Source of the DNA: Bacillota bacterium
GTDB taxonomy: Bacteria > Bacillota > Clostridia > DSM-8532
DNA length: 29,303 nucleotides
Direction of reading: 5' to 3'
NCBI GenBank assembly: GCA_023459915.1
Contig: JAEWSN010000203.1
Span: 1-29,303 of the forward strand
A program made the translations under genes and the position numbers. Each line of letters begins with the position of its first letter. Positions within the stretch are counted from its first letter, which is position 1. Positions 7,389 to 15,405 of the stretch are shown here, piece by piece. The notes beneath the pieces were generated by a model that made no database searches, was not told where the DNA came from, and saw nothing but the letters and a program-made list of their open reading frames with translations.

Positions 7389-9107
7389 ATGCAGCCAAAC
7401 ACAACCAACATGCGGCAAAACACCACCGACCACCCGCAAGGTGCCATGGATCACCGCAAGTATCGCCCGTATGCCCCCATGCAGCTGCCGGATCGCACCT
7501 GGCCCTCGAAGGTCATCACCCAGGCGCCCATCTGGAGCAGCGTGGATCTGCGCGACGGCAACCAGGCGCTTCCCGTCCCCATGGGCGTGGAGAAGAAGCT
7601 GGCCATGTACAACCTGCTCAAGCGGGTCGGCTTCAAGGAAATCGAGGTGGCCTTCCCCTCCGCCTCCAACACGGACTTCTCCTTTGTCCGCACCATCATC
7701 GAGCGCGGCATGGCCGAGGGCGTCACCCTGCAGGTGCTCACCCAGGCCAGGGAACACCTCATCCGCCGCACCTATGAATCGCTTGTGGGCGCCAAACAGG
7801 CCATCATGCACTTCTACAATTCCACCTCCACCGCGCAGCGCCGCGTGGTGTTCCGCATGGACAAGGATGAAATCAAAAAAATCGCCGTCGACGGTGCCAG
7901 GCTCGTGAAGCAGCTGGCTTCCGAGACAGACTGCGACATCCGCTTCGAATACTCGCCGGAGAGCTTCACCGGGACAGAGATGGACTACGCCCGCGAGGTG
8001 TGCGAGGCCGTCATGGATGTCATCCAGCCCACCAGGGACCGCAAAATCATCATCAACCTGCCGGCAACCGTGGAAATGGCCACCGCCAATGTCTATGCCG
8101 ACCAGATTGAGTGGTTCTGCCGCAACCTGTCCGGCCGGGAGGAAGCACTCATCAGCCTGCACACCCACAATGACCGGGGTTCCGCCGTGGCCGCCACCGA
8201 GCTGGCGATGATGGCCGGCGCCGACCGGGTGGAGGGCACGCTGTTCGGGAACGGCGAACGCACGGGCAATGTGGACATTGTCACCCTTGCCATGAACCTG
8301 TACTCACAGGGCATCGATCCGGGGCTGACCCTCTCCCCCATCGACGATCTCATCGCCACCTACGAGGACTGCACGGGCATGACCGTGGCACAGCGTCATC
8401 CCTGGGTCGGCGAGCTGGTTTACACCGCTTTTTCAGGCTCCCACCAGGATGCCATCCGCAAGGGACTCAAGGAGTATGCAGACCTCAAGCCGGATCACTG
8501 GGATGTCCCCTATCTGCCCATCGATCCCCAGGACATCGGACGGGAGTACGAGGCGGTCATCCGCATCAACAGCCAGTCCGGCAAGGGTGGCGTGGCCTTT
8601 GTCATGGAGCAGGAATTCGGGTTCCACCTGCCCAAGCGCATGCATCCCGAATTCGGGGCCGTGGTGAAACGCCTGTCGGACGAAACCGGCAAGGAGCTCG
8701 CCGGCGCACAGATTTTCGAGGCGTTCGAAAAAACCTATCTCACCGCGAACGCGCCCTACGCTTTGGTTGGCTATCGCATCGACAGCCGCAACGGCGCGGT
8801 GTCCGTGGAAGCGGATGTCTCCAGGAACGGCCAAACACATACCGTCTCCGGCACGGGCAACGGACCGATTTCCGCCTTCTTCAATGGCCTGCGGGAAAGC
8901 TTCGATGTGATGTCCGGGTTCGAGACCTATGAGGAGCACGCGCTGGGCAGCGGCGAAACCGCCGAAGCCGTCGCGTACATCGAGCTGGTGCAGGACGGAA
9001 AAGCCTGGTTCGGTGTCGGCCGCGACCGCAACACCACCACCGCCTCCTTCCGCGCCATCCTGTCGGCCCTCAACCGCATGAACCTCACACCGCAATCAGC
9101 GAAATGA
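7389..9107 (+). CDS. leuA: 2-isopropylmalate synthase, LeuA type 2
   Basis: This enzyme joins acetyl-CoA to 2-oxoisovalerate, the first committed step of leucine synthesis. The 572-residue product carries the N-terminal KYRPY...DRTWPSKV extension of the actinobacterial/fungal-type enzymes. It then has the DRE-TIM barrel metal site VDLRDGNQ at residues 52-59, the HTHNDRG metal motif near 258, and a C-terminal LeuA dimer/regulatory domain, the part that gives leucine feedback in this family. The start at 7389 has AAGGAGG six bases upstream; the open frame further upstream belongs to the T-box RNA. Control is by the leucine T-box. No other leucine gene is adjacent. The 3' end overlaps the convergent AEC transporter gene by 23 bases. 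Confidence 0.96.
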   Translation: MQPNTTNMRQNTTDHPQGAMDHRKYRPYAPMQLPDRTWPSKVITQAPIWSSVDLRDGNQALPVPMGVEKKLAMYNLLKRVGFKEIEVAFPSASNTDFSFVRTIIERGMAEGVTLQVLTQAREHLIRRTYESLVGAKQAIMHFYNSTSTAQRRVVFRMDKDEIKKIAVDGARLVKQLASETDCDIRFEYSPESFTGTEMDYAREVCEAVMDVIQPTRDRKIIINLPATVEMATANVYADQIEWFCRNLSGREEALISLHTHNDRGSAVAATELAMMAGADRVEGTLFGNGERTGNVDIVTLAMNLYSQGIDPGLTLSPIDDLIATYEDCTGMTVAQRHPWVGELVYTAFSGSHQDAIRKGLKEYADLKPDHWDVPYLPIDPQDIGREYEAVIRINSQSGKGGVAFVMEQEFGFHLPKRMHPEFGAVVKRLSDETGKELAGAQIFEAFEKTYLTANAPYALVGYRIDSRNGAVSVEADVSRNGQTHTVSGTGNGPISAFFNGLRESFDVMSGFETYEEHALGSGETAEAVAYIELVQDGKAWFGVGRDRNTTTASFRAILSALNRMNLTPQSAK

Positions 9108-10002
9108 TGAGCGGCGCAGTCAGGATGGACAACAGGGTGGAAACCGACACGCATTTGGATGCGAACACGCTGTCCTTGTCGAACATTTCCGCAAAAATGG
9201 TGATGTTGGCCGCGGCGGGCATGGCCACCGCGGTCACCAGCACCGCCGATGGCAGCGCGGGCAATCCCACCAGTCTGGCGAGCAGCAGGGCCAGCAGCGG
9301 CATCACCACCAGCCGGACCGCGCTGGCCAGATATACCTTCGGATCGTTGAAGACTGTACCCAGCTTCGCCTGGCTCAGCACCGCGCCGATGATGAGCATG
9401 GACAGCGGCATGGTCATGTTGCCGACCGCGGAGACCGCGCCCACCACCACCTGGGGCATGGGAATGCGCGCCACGAAAATGATCATGCCCACATAGACCG
9501 CGATGAGGGACGGATTGAGCAGAATCTTCCGCCATCCGCCGGTCTGCGCGCCGCCGACCCCAAAAATCCGCACCCCCAGCGTCCAGAGCGTGATATGGAA
9601 CATGATGATGTAGAAGGATCCATAGAACACGCCGTCTTCCCCGTACAGCGCCATCATCATGGGCAGGCCCATGTAGCCGCAGTTCGAGAAAATGGCGGTG
9701 AACCGCAACACCGGGTTCACCTTTTCATTGAACTTGAGAAACATGAGCTTGGACAAGCCCACACTGAACAGGAAGAACCCGCCGCTGGCCAGGATGACCC
9801 AACCGGCGTTCGTGAGCCGTTCCATGGAAAACTCGAAGAGGAATGAATTGAGAATGAGCATGGGAGACGCCACGTACAGCAGAATCTCCGACAACTTGCG
9901 AATGGTGGGGCTGTCCAGGATTTTGGCCTTCGCCGCCACATAGCCAACCAGCAGAATCAAAAACAGAATCAGGACCTGGTTCAACACAATCTCAAAACGC
10001 AT
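9085..10002 (-). CDS. AEC-family (auxin efflux carrier-like) transporter
   Basis: This is a 305-residue integral membrane protein with about ten hydrophobic segments, starting with FEIVLNQVLILFLILLVGYVAAK and including the family's FSNCGYMGLPMMMALYG segment. The C-terminal half shows the repeat typical of AEC carriers, with PLSMLIIGAVLSQ and the proline-containing AVAMPAAANITIFAE. Bacterial members carry malonate, malate or other organic acids; the substrate here is not evident. The start at 10002 has AAGGA ten bases upstream. An extended -10 (TGATATAAT) lies just upstream, so the gene seems to have its own promoter. Its closeness to leuA is convergent and gives no sure functional link. Confidence 0.9.
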   Translation of the reverse strand: MRFEIVLNQVLILFLILLVGYVAAKAKILDSPTIRKLSEILLYVASPMLILNSFLFEFSMERLTNAGWVILASGGFFLFSVGLSKLMFLKFNEKVNPVLRFTAIFSNCGYMGLPMMMALYGEDGVFYGSFYIIMFHITLWTLGVRIFGVGGAQTGGWRKILLNPSLIAVYVGMIIFVARIPMPQVVVGAVSAVGNMTMPLSMLIIGAVLSQAKLGTVFNDPKVYLASAVRLVVMPLLALLLARLVGLPALPSAVLVTAVAMPAAANITIFAEMFDKDSVFASKCVSVSTLLSILTAPLIISLIAV

Positions 10003-10042
10003 CAGCCGCTGTTCCTTCCCTCGCTGTCACAAACTTTTCGCC

Positions 10043-10051
10043 ATTATATCA
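10043..10051 (-). promoter_or_regulatory. Extended -10 promoter of the AEC transporter
   Basis: TGATATAAT reads on the minus strand 41-49 bases before the transporter start. The -35 region is poor, as is common when an extended -10 is present. It lies downstream of the strong terminator at 10121-10174, so the transporter would be read separately from the RNA element upstream. Confidence 0.55.
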
Positions 10052-10120
10052 CGATCCCGTGCGCCTGTGGGGCTTGAAACCAGCTGCCACAAAACCGGAA
10101 ACCTTCAAGGGGCATGTTTG

Positions 10121-10174
10121 TCTGAAAAGAAAAGGCGGGGCTCCCCGTGGCTTTCGCCAGCAGGGAACCCCGCC
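10121..10174 (-). terminator. Intrinsic terminator upstream of the AEC gene
   Basis: GGCGGGG (10134-10140) pairs with CCCCGCC (10168-10174), with further inner pairs GGGA/TCCC and TGGC/GCCA around a GAAA tetraloop. On the minus strand TTTTCTTTTC follows the stem. It ends either the candidate RNA or read-through from the hydrogenase operon. Confidence 0.85.
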
Positions 10175-10297
10175 GGGCGGCTGTCAGAAGACAGCCACCT
10201 CCTTGTTGTGAATCAACTGGATCACTTCCTTTCTTGCGAAAGTCGGCCCCGGGAGCCGCGCCGTACGGAGCGACCGTACTCGTGCCTTGGGTTTTTG

Positions 10298-10367
10298 ACA
10301 ACCGTGCGGACAAATGCGCACGAATGCTTGTGCACAAGCATTCCGCGACATTTGTTTGCGCCGTTGA
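10298..10367. repeat. Long imperfect inverted repeat with a perfect 22-base core
   Basis: Bases 10322-10343 form a perfect 22-base palindrome with half-site GAATGCTTGTG. Outside a 5-by-5 mismatch, CAAATG (10311-10316) pairs with CATTTG (10349-10354), and the pairing goes on weakly to CAACCG/CGGTTG-like ends near 10298 and 10367. The total symmetrical span is about 70 bases. As RNA it makes a long rod-like hairpin; as DNA it could be a protein-binding palindrome. Confidence 0.6.
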
Positions 10368-10449
10368 AACGAAAACAAAGCACACTTTTATTGTAGGCCC
10401 ACACCGTCAGTGGCACAAGGGAACAATCCAGTCTGAGTCATTCTGGCAT

Positions 10450-10479
10450 CCGGCGCCCACCCTTTCGGGAAGGCGCCGG
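10450..10479 (-). other. GC-rich hairpin after the hydrogenase operon
   Basis: CCGGCGCC pairs with GGCGCCGG, with inner CCC/GGG pairs, 13 bases after the last hydrogenase stop codon. There is no T run, so it is not a clear terminator; a 3'-end stabilising stem is possible. Confidence 0.5.
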
Positions 10480-10492
10480 GCCCTCCCTGTTC

Positions 10493-12244
10493 TCAGGCCT
10501 TTTCCGGGTAGTTCTCACGCGCCATGTAGTGCGTGTGCAGGTACTTGTGGCTCTGGTGGCTGTTCGGAGTCTCAAAGAACTCCTCGTACATCTTCATCAC
10601 GATGGGGTTGCGGTGGGACTTGCGGATGTGCAGGGCTCCGTCCTCGTCGTAAATGGCCTTGGCACGTTCCACACGGATGTCCACCGTGTTGCGGACGCTC
10701 GCAGGCTGGATGGGCTGGCCGCCGCCGTTGACACAGCCCCCGGGGCAGGCCATGATTTCCACGAAATGATACTCCGCCTCGCCGGCACGGATTTTGTCCA
10801 TCAGCTTGCGGGCATTGCCCAGGCCATGGGCGATGGCTGCCTTCAAGGTCACGCCGGCCACGGTGACTTCCGCTTCCTTGATGTCGTCCACACCGCGGAC
10901 CACACCGATTTCCAGCGATTCGTCATCCTCGCCTGTGAGCAGGTAGGAAGCCGAACGCAGCGCGGCTTCCATGACACCGCCGGTGGCGCCGAAAATGACG
11001 CCGGCACCGGAGCCCTGGCCCAGCGGATTGTCGAATTCCTCATCCTGCAGGCCGTTGAAGTCCAGACCGGCTTCCTTGATCATGTCCGCCAGCTCGCGGG
11101 TGGTCAGCACCACGTCGATGTCCGGCAAACCGTCCACGGAAAGCTCGGGGCGCTTGGCCTCAAACTTCTTGGCGGTACACGGCATCACGGACACCACAAA
11201 CACCTTGGCCGGGTCGATGCCGTTCTTCTGGGCATAATAGCTCTTGAGCACCGCGCCGAACATGTTCTGCGGAGACTTGCAGGTGGAGAGGTTCTCCAGG
11301 AAGTCCGGATAATTGTGTTCGCAGAACTTGATCCAGCCGGGGCTGCAGGAGGTGATGAGCGGCAGCTTGCCGCCCTGCTTGATGCGGTTGACCAGCTCGG
11401 TGCCCTCTTCCATGATGGTGAGGTCGGCCGTGGTGTCGGTGTCAAAGACCTTGTGGAAGCCGAGCGCCTTGAGCGCGGCCACCATCTTGCCGGTGACGCG
11501 GCTGCCGATGGGCAGGCCGAACTCCTCGCCGATGGCCACGCGGACGGCCGGCGCGGTCTGCACCACCACATGCAGGTCGGGACGGTTCAAGGCAGCCCAA
11601 ACCTTTTCGGAGTCATCGCGTTCGCGCAGGGCGCCGACCGGGCAGACCGTGATGCACTGGCCACAGTTGACACAGGGCGTTTCCGCCAGGGCCATGTTGA
11701 ACGGCGAGGTGACAATGGTCTTGAAGCCGCGTTCATTCGTCTCGATGGCCGAAACTGTCTGCACATTCTTGCACATGCTGACGCAGCGGCGGCAAAGCAC
11801 ACACTTCTTCGGATCGCGGACGACGGACAACGAGGATTCGTCGATGGGGAATTCCAGCATCTCGCCCTTGTAGCGGATTTCCTTGATGTTGTGGTCGTTG
11901 GCCAGCTTCTGCAGCTCGCAGTTGTCACTGCGCACGCAGGTGAAGCACTGGTGCTCATGGTTGGACAGGATCAGCTCCAGCGTGGTGCGGCGGCTCTCGC
12001 GCACCTTCGCGCTGTTGCTGACCACCTTCAGTCCCTCGGATACCGGGTAGACACAGGCGGCCTGCAGGCTGCGGGCACCCACGTCCACCACGCACATGCG
12101 GCAGGCGCCGATTTCATTGATTCCCTTGAGATAGCACAGCGTCGGGATGTTCACGCCAACCTGGCGGGCCGCCTCGAGCACGGTGGTGCCCTTGGGCACC
12201 GACACCGGCTTGCCATCTATGGTGAGATTTACCATATCCGTCAT
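10493..12244 (-). CDS. hndD: [FeFe] hydrogenase catalytic subunit, HndD-type
   Basis: This is the H2-activating subunit (583 residues) of an NAD(P)-linked [FeFe] hydrogenase. In order it has an N-terminal [2Fe-2S] domain (C37, C48, C51, C64), a His-Cys3 cluster region (HEHQC...C...C at 98-109), and two [4Fe-4S] motifs (near 148-158 and 191-201). The H-cluster domain has the signatures TSCSPGW (298-304), MPCTAKKFE (354-362) and EIMACPGGC (496-504). The C-terminal small-subunit-like region is present. The start at 12244 has GGGGGAG eight bases upstream. It follows the NuoF-like gene after a 312-base repeat-filled gap. With that subunit it likely couples H2 to NAD(P)H, and perhaps to ferredoxin by electron bifurcation, as in HydABC/HndABCD enzymes. 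All key cysteines are present. Confidence 0.96.
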   Translation of the reverse strand: MTDMVNLTIDGKPVSVPKGTTVLEAARQVGVNIPTLCYLKGINEIGACRMCVVDVGARSLQAACVYPVSEGLKVVSNSAKVRESRRTTLELILSNHEHQCFTCVRSDNCELQKLANDHNIKEIRYKGEMLEFPIDESSLSVVRDPKKCVLCRRCVSMCKNVQTVSAIETNERGFKTIVTSPFNMALAETPCVNCGQCITVCPVGALRERDDSEKVWAALNRPDLHVVVQTAPAVRVAIGEEFGLPIGSRVTGKMVAALKALGFHKVFDTDTTADLTIMEEGTELVNRIKQGGKLPLITSCSPGWIKFCEHNYPDFLENLSTCKSPQNMFGAVLKSYYAQKNGIDPAKVFVVSVMPCTAKKFEAKRPELSVDGLPDIDVVLTTRELADMIKEAGLDFNGLQDEEFDNPLGQGSGAGVIFGATGGVMEAALRSASYLLTGEDDESLEIGVVRGVDDIKEAEVTVAGVTLKAAIAHGLGNARKLMDKIRAGEAEYHFVEIMACPGGCVNGGGQPIQPASVRNTVDIRVERAKAIYDEDGALHIRKSHRNPIVMKMYEEFFETPNSHQSHKYLHTHYMARENYPEKA

Positions 12245-12437
12245 TGTCTTTTCTCCCCCTTACACCCCGGCCTCCCATGCAAACACCTTCCTGGGAAGGC
12301 CATGGACCAGTCACCGGGCACCTTGTCTGCCATCTGTTCCGGCAGACTTCCTGGCACACGTTGTGGCTTGTTTACTGGCACCTGCTCCGGCATCGACGCA
12401 ACCGCCTGTCCCGGAACACGCAATCATCAGATCCCGT
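12245..12437. other. Spacer before hndD with degenerate repeats
   Basis: This stretch has no supported gene. It holds loosely repeated segments of the form CTG-CA-CTG-TCCGGCA (around 12328-12347 and 12376-12396). Together with the tandem array next to it this makes an unusually long, repetitive gap inside an otherwise tight operon. No clear promoter was seen. Confidence 0.4.
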
Positions 12438-12563
12438 CAACATGAAATGTTGACTCTGCGGCAACATGAAATGTTGACTCTGCGGCAACATGAAATGTTG
12501 ACTCTGCGTTAACATGAAATGCTGACTCTGCGGCAACATGAAATGTTGACTCTCCGTCAACGG
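12438..12563. repeat. Tandem array of 24-bp units, each with a palindrome
   Basis: Five consecutive 24-base units start at 12438, 12462, 12486, 12510 and 12534; a 6-base remnant ends at 12563. Each has the core CAACATGAAATGTTG (a 6-bp inverted repeat with a 3-base loop) followed by ACTCTGCGG or a close variant. Units 1 and 2 are identical; unit 3 differs by one base, unit 4 by two and unit 5 by two. The last unit reaches into the stop codon of the NuoF-like gene. Each unit can form a small hairpin in RNA, or could be a dyad bound by a protein. Confidence 0.95.
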
Positions 12564-14347
12564 TTCGTGATGGCCGCGAACTTGCACGATTCCATACAGA
12601 CGCCGCACTTGATGCACTTGTCCTGGTCGATGACATACGGCTTCTTGATTTCGCCGCTGATGGCGTTGACCGGGCACTTCTTGGCGCACAGGCTGCAGCC
12701 CTTGCACTTGTCGGCGACAATGGTGTAGGTCATCATGGCCTTGCAGACGCCGGCCGGGCACTTCTTGTCGACGACATGCGCCACATACTCGTGCCGAAAG
12801 TACTTGAGCGTGGACAGCACCGGGTTCGGGGCCGTCTGGCCCAGACCGCACAGGGCGGACTGCTTGATGCTGTTGGCCAGGTTCTCCAGCTTGTCGAGAT
12901 CCTCGAGCTCGCCCTTGCCCTGGGTGATGCGTTCCAGAATTTCGTACATGCGCTTGGTGCCGATACGGCAGGGCACGCATTTGCCGCAGGATTCATCCAC
13001 CGTGAATTCCAGAAAGAATTTCGCGATGTCGACCATGCAGTTGTCCTCGTCCATGACAATCATGCCGCCGGAGCCCATCATGGAGCCGAGGGCCACCAGT
13101 GAATCGTACTCAATCGGCACATCGATGTGCTCGGCGGGAATGCAGCCGCCGGAGGGGCCGCCGGTCTGCACGGCCTTGAAGGCCTTGCCGTTGGGAATGC
13201 CGCCGCCGATGTCGTAAATGACCTCGCGCAGGGGGGTTCCCATGGGGATTTCCACCAGGCCGGTGTTGTTGATTTTGCCGCCGATGGCGAACACCTTGGT
13301 GCCCTTGGATTTCTCGGTGCCGATGGCCGCAAACCAATCCGCGCCCTTGTTGATGATGACGGGCACATTGGCGTAGGTTTCCACGTTGTTGAGAATGGTG
13401 GGACGCTCCCACAGGCCCTTCACGGCCGGGAACGGCGGACGGGGACGGGGTTCGCCGCGGTGTCCCTCGATGGAGGTCATCAGGGCGGTTTCCTCGCCGC
13501 AGACAAACGCGCCGGCGCCGAGACGGATTTCCAGGTCGAAATCGAACCCGGAATCGAAAATGTTTTTGCCCAGCAGACCATACCCACGGGCCTGATCCAT
13601 GGCGATCTTCAGGCGCTGTACCGCGATGGGATACTCGGCGCGCACATACACAAAGCCCTGGTTGGAGCCGATGGCATAGCCGGCGATGGCCATGGCCTCG
13701 ATGAGCGAATGCGGGTCGCCTTCGAGCACGGAGCGATCCATGAACGCGCCCGGGTCTCCCTCGTCCGCGTTGCAGCAGACATATTTCTGGCCTTCGGGCT
13801 GATTCGCCGCGAATTCCCACTTCATGCCGGTGGGGAAGCCGCCGCCCCCACGTCCGCGCAGGCCGGATTTCTTCATTTCACTGATGACCTCCGCGGGGGT
13901 CATCTTCGTCAGGACCTTCGCCAGCGCGGCATAGCCGTCCTGGGCGATGTACTCGTCGATGACTTCCGGATTGATGACGCCGCAGTTGCGCAGCGCGATG
14001 CGGAGCTGGCGGTTGAAGAAGCCGACATTGTCGAGGGAGCGCGCCACGTCCTGGGCCTCGGCATCGCCAAGCAGCAGCCGCTTGACGATACGGCCCTTGA
14101 CCAGGTGCTCCTCCACGATTTCCCTGACATCTTCCGGTGAAACCTTGGAATAGGTGGCGCCTTCGGGATACACCACCACGATGGGTCCTTTTTCACAAAG
14201 GCCGAAGCAGCCGGTCTTGACGACCTTGATTTCCTTGTCAATGCCTTGCGCTGCGGCATGTTTTTCGAATTCCGCCATGATTTCCACGGATTTCGACGCG
14301 GTACACCCGGTGCCGCCGCATACGAGAATGTGGGCTCTGGTAATCAT
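12557..14347 (-). CDS. hndC: NADH-binding NuoF-like hydrogenase subunit (HndC-type)
   Basis: The 596-residue flavoprotein subunit passes electrons between NAD(P)H and the hydrogenase. The N-terminal thioredoxin-like [2Fe-2S] domain has C10, C15, C47 and C51. Next come the FMN/NADH-binding NuoF domain (GLRGRGGGGFPTG and the following CNADEGDPGAF) and the SLBB region. The NADH-4Fe4S motif ESCGKCVPCRIG follows, and two C-terminal [4Fe-4S] motifs (CKGCSLCAKKCP and CIKCGVCMESCK) end the protein. The start at 14347 has GGAGG eight bases upstream; a longer frame to 14554 overlaps the HndB-like gene and lacks support. It is followed by the repeat array rather than a tight junction. Domain order fits HndC/HydB of electron-bifurcating or NADP-reducing hydrogenases. 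Confidence 0.95.
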   Translation of the reverse strand: MITRAHILVCGGTGCTASKSVEIMAEFEKHAAAQGIDKEIKVVKTGCFGLCEKGPIVVVYPEGATYSKVSPEDVREIVEEHLVKGRIVKRLLLGDAEAQDVARSLDNVGFFNRQLRIALRNCGVINPEVIDEYIAQDGYAALAKVLTKMTPAEVISEMKKSGLRGRGGGGFPTGMKWEFAANQPEGQKYVCCNADEGDPGAFMDRSVLEGDPHSLIEAMAIAGYAIGSNQGFVYVRAEYPIAVQRLKIAMDQARGYGLLGKNIFDSGFDFDLEIRLGAGAFVCGEETALMTSIEGHRGEPRPRPPFPAVKGLWERPTILNNVETYANVPVIINKGADWFAAIGTEKSKGTKVFAIGGKINNTGLVEIPMGTPLREVIYDIGGGIPNGKAFKAVQTGGPSGGCIPAEHIDVPIEYDSLVALGSMMGSGGMIVMDEDNCMVDIAKFFLEFTVDESCGKCVPCRIGTKRMYEILERITQGKGELEDLDKLENLANSIKQSALCGLGQTAPNPVLSTLKYFRHEYVAHVVDKKCPAGVCKAMMTYTIVADKCKGCSLCAKKCPVNAISGEIKKPYVIDQDKCIKCGVCMESCKFAAITNR

Positions 14348-14474
14348 CGATTGTTCCTCCCGCTCAATGCTGAGGGTCCCGCCGGAATGCTCCCCGGGAC
14401 GCCACGCAGTCTTTCCATCCGGTGACGCATGCCGTGTTTGCGGCATCCGTCCGGACCTGTTCGTCCGCCCGGAC

Positions 14475-14855
14475 TCATTCGGCGGCTTTCTTCTCGGCCG
14501 CGCCGATGGTGTATTCATAGACAGGATGTCCATTGACCACATGCTCGGCCACAATGCGGCGCGCCATGTCGGGAGAGAGCTTCACATAGGTGGTCTTCTG
14601 CCCGTTCGGCTCAATCAGGTCGCACATGGGTTCATACCGGCACACACCCACGCAGCCTGTCATGGAGACGGTTGCGGTGCGGACGCCCCGGGTTTCAAGC
14701 TCCTCGCTGAACGCGGCCATGACCGGACGCGCGCCGGCCGCGATGCCGCAGGTGGCCATGCCGACCACAATGCGGGTTTTGCCGCTGGTCTCGCGCATGC
14801 TCATTTCCTGCTTCGCCCTGTCACGGATGGCTTCCAGATCCTTCAGTGATTTCAT
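14475..14855 (-). CDS. hndB: HndB-like [2Fe-2S] thioredoxin-like subunit
   Basis: The 126-residue protein resembles the small [2Fe-2S] subunit found in HndABCD-type hydrogenases. Cysteines at C36 (VGMATCGIAAG), C68 and C72 (TGCVGVC), and C78 are placed as in thioredoxin-like ferredoxins, although the usual four-cysteine spacing should be checked by alignment. The start at 14855 has GGAGGT seven bases upstream. The gene overlaps the end of the ATPase-fold gene before it by 35 bases and lies 127 bases before hndC. It probably passes electrons within, or helps assemble, the complex. Confidence 0.85.
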   Translation of the reverse strand: MKSLKDLEAIRDRAKQEMSMRETSGKTRIVVGMATCGIAAGARPVMAAFSEELETRGVRTATVSMTGCVGVCRYEPMCDLIEPNGQKTTYVKLSPDMARRIVAEHVVNGHPVYEYTIGAAEKKAAE

Positions 14856-15405
14856 CCAAAATACCTCCAAACACTTCTTTCATGGCTTCCCGGACGGTTC
14901 CCCCCAGCCATCCCGCGATTTCGGGATTGTCCAGGGGCACATCACCCAGGATCTCTTTGATGTCCATCGTGGACAGGTCAAACTGTTCCTTCCAGCTTTC
15001 CAGATGCAGCACCCAGTCGATGGCCGTCCAGGCTGTCACCAGCGCGGCCACGGTCTCCCCCATGTCCCCGACCGGAATCCGATCGATGTGGTGAAGGCCG
15101 AATCCGGTTCGGATGGTGGTGCCCACGCCCGGCTTGGACACAATGTCCTGCCGCCCACCGGTCATTTCCGCCGCCAGCTTGAGCAGCGGAATGCCCAGTC
15201 CCACCTTGCGGGTGGTGCGGGTGGTTGTGAACGGATCCGCCACCCGGGCCAGAAAATCCGCTTCCATGCCGCGGCCGTTGTCCGCCACCGTCATGGTCAG
15301 GGTTGGCGGATCCTGCTGCGCCACCAGGGAGATGTCCACCCGGGACGCGCCTGCGGCGGTGGCATTCTGTGCAATATCCATCAGATGGAGGGACAGATCC
15401 TTCAC
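14821..15405 (-). CDS. HATPase-fold ATP-binding protein in the hydrogenase operon
   Basis: The 194-residue protein has a GHKL ATPase fold like that of histidine kinases and anti-sigma factors: N-box MDIAQNATAAGA, G1 motif ADNGRGM (42-48) and G2 motif GLGIPLLK. There is no phospho-accepting histidine domain and no membrane span. About 70 further residues follow the ATPase fold and look unlike a kinase domain. The probable GTG start at 15405 overlaps the hndA stop by four bases, so translation is coupled; the gene also overlaps hndB by 35 bases. Such genes are found in clostridial hydrogenase operons, but their role is not settled. It could act as a protein kinase or regulator. Confidence 0.85.
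   Translation of the reverse strand: MKDLSLHLMDIAQNATAAGASRVDISLVAQQDPPTLTMTVADNGRGMEADFLARVADPFTTTRTTRKVGLGIPLLKLAAEMTGGRQDIVSKPGVGTTIRTGFGLHHIDRIPVGDMGETVAALVTAWTAIDWVLHLESWKEQFDLSTMDIKEILGDVPLDNPEIAGWLGGTVREAMKEVFGGILDEITEGSGSHP

Larger units (their letters stand above)
10121..10395 (-). ncRNA. Candidate structured non-coding RNA of unknown class
   Basis: On the minus strand a promoter-like pair, TTGTGC (10413-10418) and TACAAT (10390-10395) 17 bases apart, is followed by about 260 bases rich in inverted repeats and then by a strong intrinsic terminator. In order the RNA would hold a long imperfect hairpin (10298-10367, perfect 22-base core), a GTACGG/CCGTAC hairpin (10263-10279), a near-perfect Shine-Dalgarno-like AAGGAGGTG (10197-10205) not followed by a start codon, a GGCTGTC/GACAGCC hairpin (10179-10196), and the terminator. 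I find no T-box, cobalamin, SAM or other known riboswitch motif. Short open frames exist in it but none looks convincing. It could be an independent small RNA, a leader, or a dispersed repeat element. Confidence 0.45.

Noticed and set aside
10298..10367. Integron attC-like site
   Set aside because: There are no cassette-type genes, no integrase and no attC core sites at the ends; the hairpin is too symmetrical.
10044..10385. 113-residue open frame on the minus strand
   Set aside because: It spans a strong intrinsic terminator and several hairpins, has no good ribosome site and no family resemblance; the region is better treated as non-coding, though a small peptide cannot be fully excluded.
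10529..12445. 638-residue open frame on the plus strand
   Set aside because: It is the antisense frame of hndD, whose H-cluster motifs prove the minus strand; the composition (many His, Gly and Ala) is typical of such shadows.
12438..12563. CRISPR array
   Set aside because: The units are continuous 24-base tandem repeats with an invariant 9-base linker; there are no unique spacers and no cas genes in the window.
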